DNA from: SAR116 cluster bacterium
GTDB taxonomy: Bacteria > Pseudomonadota > Alphaproteobacteria > Puniceispirillales > Puniceispirillaceae
Assembly: GCA_002722385.1 (NCBI GenBank)
Contig: PBLR01000020.1
Span: forward strand, 1-8,564
Direction of reading: 5' to 3'
Length of the DNA stretch: 8,564 nucleotides
Shown: positions 7,955 to 8,564 of the stretch, in pieces
Numbering within the stretch: the stretch's first letter is position 1
Layout of the letters: the number at the start of each line of letters is the position of its first letter
Program-made: the position numbers and the translations under genes
Notes under the pieces: generated by a model
What the model saw: the letters and a program-made list of their open reading frames with translations, nothing else
Told to the model about the DNA's origin: nothing
The model's database searches: none

Positions 7955-8350
7955 ATGAGTTGTGGTTACGTGGAAACAACAATTCCAACAAAAGCAGAAG
8001 CAATATTGCTGGAAAGGGCGCGCGTTTGCGCTCTGGAGGTGCGCGCCTATCCGCGTCTGGATATGTTTAAAGCTTGCCAGCTCATCTCTCTTGAAATTGA
8101 GCTGCTAAGCTCAGAAATGCTGGAAATCTTTATCAGATCACTACCGCAGGCCTTCGGGCGGCAGATCACAATTCATCTGCCCGGCACAGCGCGGTTATCG
8201 TGGGATGAAAAATGGCTGTTATCCATTGTGAATGCTGTTTCACGGTCCGATTATGACAGTGTCCATTTCCTGATTCAGTCTGTTGTCCGGCAGAAACACC
8301 GCCGGGAATTTCTGACAATTGCTTGTGAATTGTGGAAAATTTCAGCGTAA
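7955..8350 (+). CDS. Unknown 131-residue protein behind a Fur-box promoter
   Basis: I do not recognise this protein. It has no signal peptide or membrane segment and is probably cytoplasmic. Visible parts are a helical N-terminal half (KAEAILLERARVCALEVRA; LISLEIELLSSEMLEIFIRS), a more polar middle (QAFGRQITIHLPGTARLSWDE) and a helical C-terminus rich in Arg/Lys and His (SVVRQKHRREFLTIACELWK). Four Cys (3, 25, 41, 124) are scattered and form no known metal site. The ATG has no Shine-Dalgarno sequence and lies about 15-20 nt after the predicted transcript start, so translation may be nearly leaderless; a GTG at 7970 is an alternative start. The gene ends 59 nt before the Dps-like gene on the same strand, so an iron-linked pair is possible. 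That is inferred from position and the Fur box only. Confidence 0.6.
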   Translation: MSCGYVETTIPTKAEAILLERARVCALEVRAYPRLDMFKACQLISLEIELLSSEMLEIFIRSLPQAFGRQITIHLPGTARLSWDEKWLLSIVNAVSRSDYDSVHFLIQSVVRQKHRREFLTIACELWKISA

Positions 8351-8396
8351 TATCATCCAATATTGTATTGTTCCAGTATAGATAGCATCTAGAAAT

Positions 8397-8401
8397 GGGA
8401 G
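8397..8401 (+). promoter_or_regulatory. Ribosome binding site of the Dps-like gene
   Basis: GGGAG sits 8 nt before the ATG at 8410, a good Shine-Dalgarno sequence that fixes the start. The preceding gene, by contrast, has none. Confidence 0.7.
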
Positions 8402-8409
8402 ACGCTCCG

Positions 8410-8564
8410 ATGGAACAACTCAACTCATCTATCTCAGCAGACAGTCGCCAAGTGATTGCAGACGCTGTTTACCAAGGTGTAAGCGAAACAACGATCACGA
8501 CAATGCTGGCACAAAATTTTCACTGGAATGTGACCGGTATGGCTTTCGGCCCTTTACACAGCAT
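8410..8564 (+). CDS. dps: Dps/ferritin-like DNA-protection protein, N-terminal 51 residues (3' end outside window)
   Basis: The frame starting at ATG 8410 runs off the window after 51 complete codons. TTMLAQNFHWNVTGMAFGPL matches the first helix of Dps proteins (L-x-x-x-x-x-NFHWNVxGxxFxxLH). There the conserved His and the following acidic residues on the partner subunit make the inter-subunit ferroxidase site; only the His-containing segment is in view. Dps forms a hollow dodecamer that oxidises and stores iron with hydrogen peroxide and protects DNA in starvation. The short N-terminus (about 30 residues before this helix) has few Lys/Arg, so strong DNA binding through a basic tail is not obvious. 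Expression may be partly from the Fur-box promoter upstream, since no convincing promoter is seen in the 59-nt gap. Confidence 0.85.
   Translation, partial: MEQLNSSISADSRQVIADAVYQGVSETTITTMLAQNFHWNVTGMAFGPLHS

Noticed and set aside
8166..8423. 85-codon minus-strand frame opposite the unknown protein and the dps start
   Set aside because: It is antisense to the frame driven by the promoter and spans the dps start; no ribosome site or motif.

Overview
The window reads as a piece of a moderate-GC marine-type proteobacterial chromosome. An alphaproteobacterium is the likeliest source, from the trimethylaminoethylphosphonate oxygenase pair, the style of the homocysteine methyltransferase and the tRNA-Phe-like 3' end. 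This taxonomic call is inferred from gene content, not from any rRNA or marker gene. The window has three parts.

Left part (1-4084), small-molecule metabolism. A homocysteine S-methyltransferase gene ends at 248. It is followed on the same strand by a strongly divergent relative of ketopantoate hydroxymethyltransferase (PanB) that has lost most of the known catalytic residues. Facing these genes is a tight minus-strand cassette, read 4084 to 1471: a TmpA-type 2-oxoglutarate oxygenase, a TmpB/PhnZ-type HD-domain diiron oxygenase overlapping it by 4 nt, and an alkaline-phosphatase-superfamily phosphodiesterase 35 nt further on. TmpA and TmpB together would turn 2-trimethylaminoethylphosphonate into glycine betaine plus phosphate. 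The third enzyme has no assigned job in that pathway.

Middle part (about 4181-6425), an AT-rich mobile-element remnant. It starts next to an 11-nt match to a tRNA-Phe 3' end, then has a gene-free, repeat-rich 390-bp control region. Next come a secreted polysaccharide-lyase-fold protein and, overlapping it by 4 nt, the C-terminal part of a phage-type family-A-polymerase-like protein. At about 6420-6428 this gene and the 3' end of an acyl-CoA synthetase gene on the other strand are both cut off at the same point. No integrase is in view.

Right part (6428-8564), small and poorly characterised genes: a four-helix membrane protein with an odd start site, a secreted Sel1-repeat protein, an unknown 131-residue protein behind a promoter whose -10 box lies inside a good Fur-box match, and the beginning of a Dps/ferritin-like gene that runs off the window. 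The last two suggest iron-responsive control.

The strongest candidates for something undescribed are the three-gene phosphonate cassette with its unexplained phosphodiesterase, the PanB-like protein without PanB chemistry, and the Fur-box-controlled orphan gene before dps.
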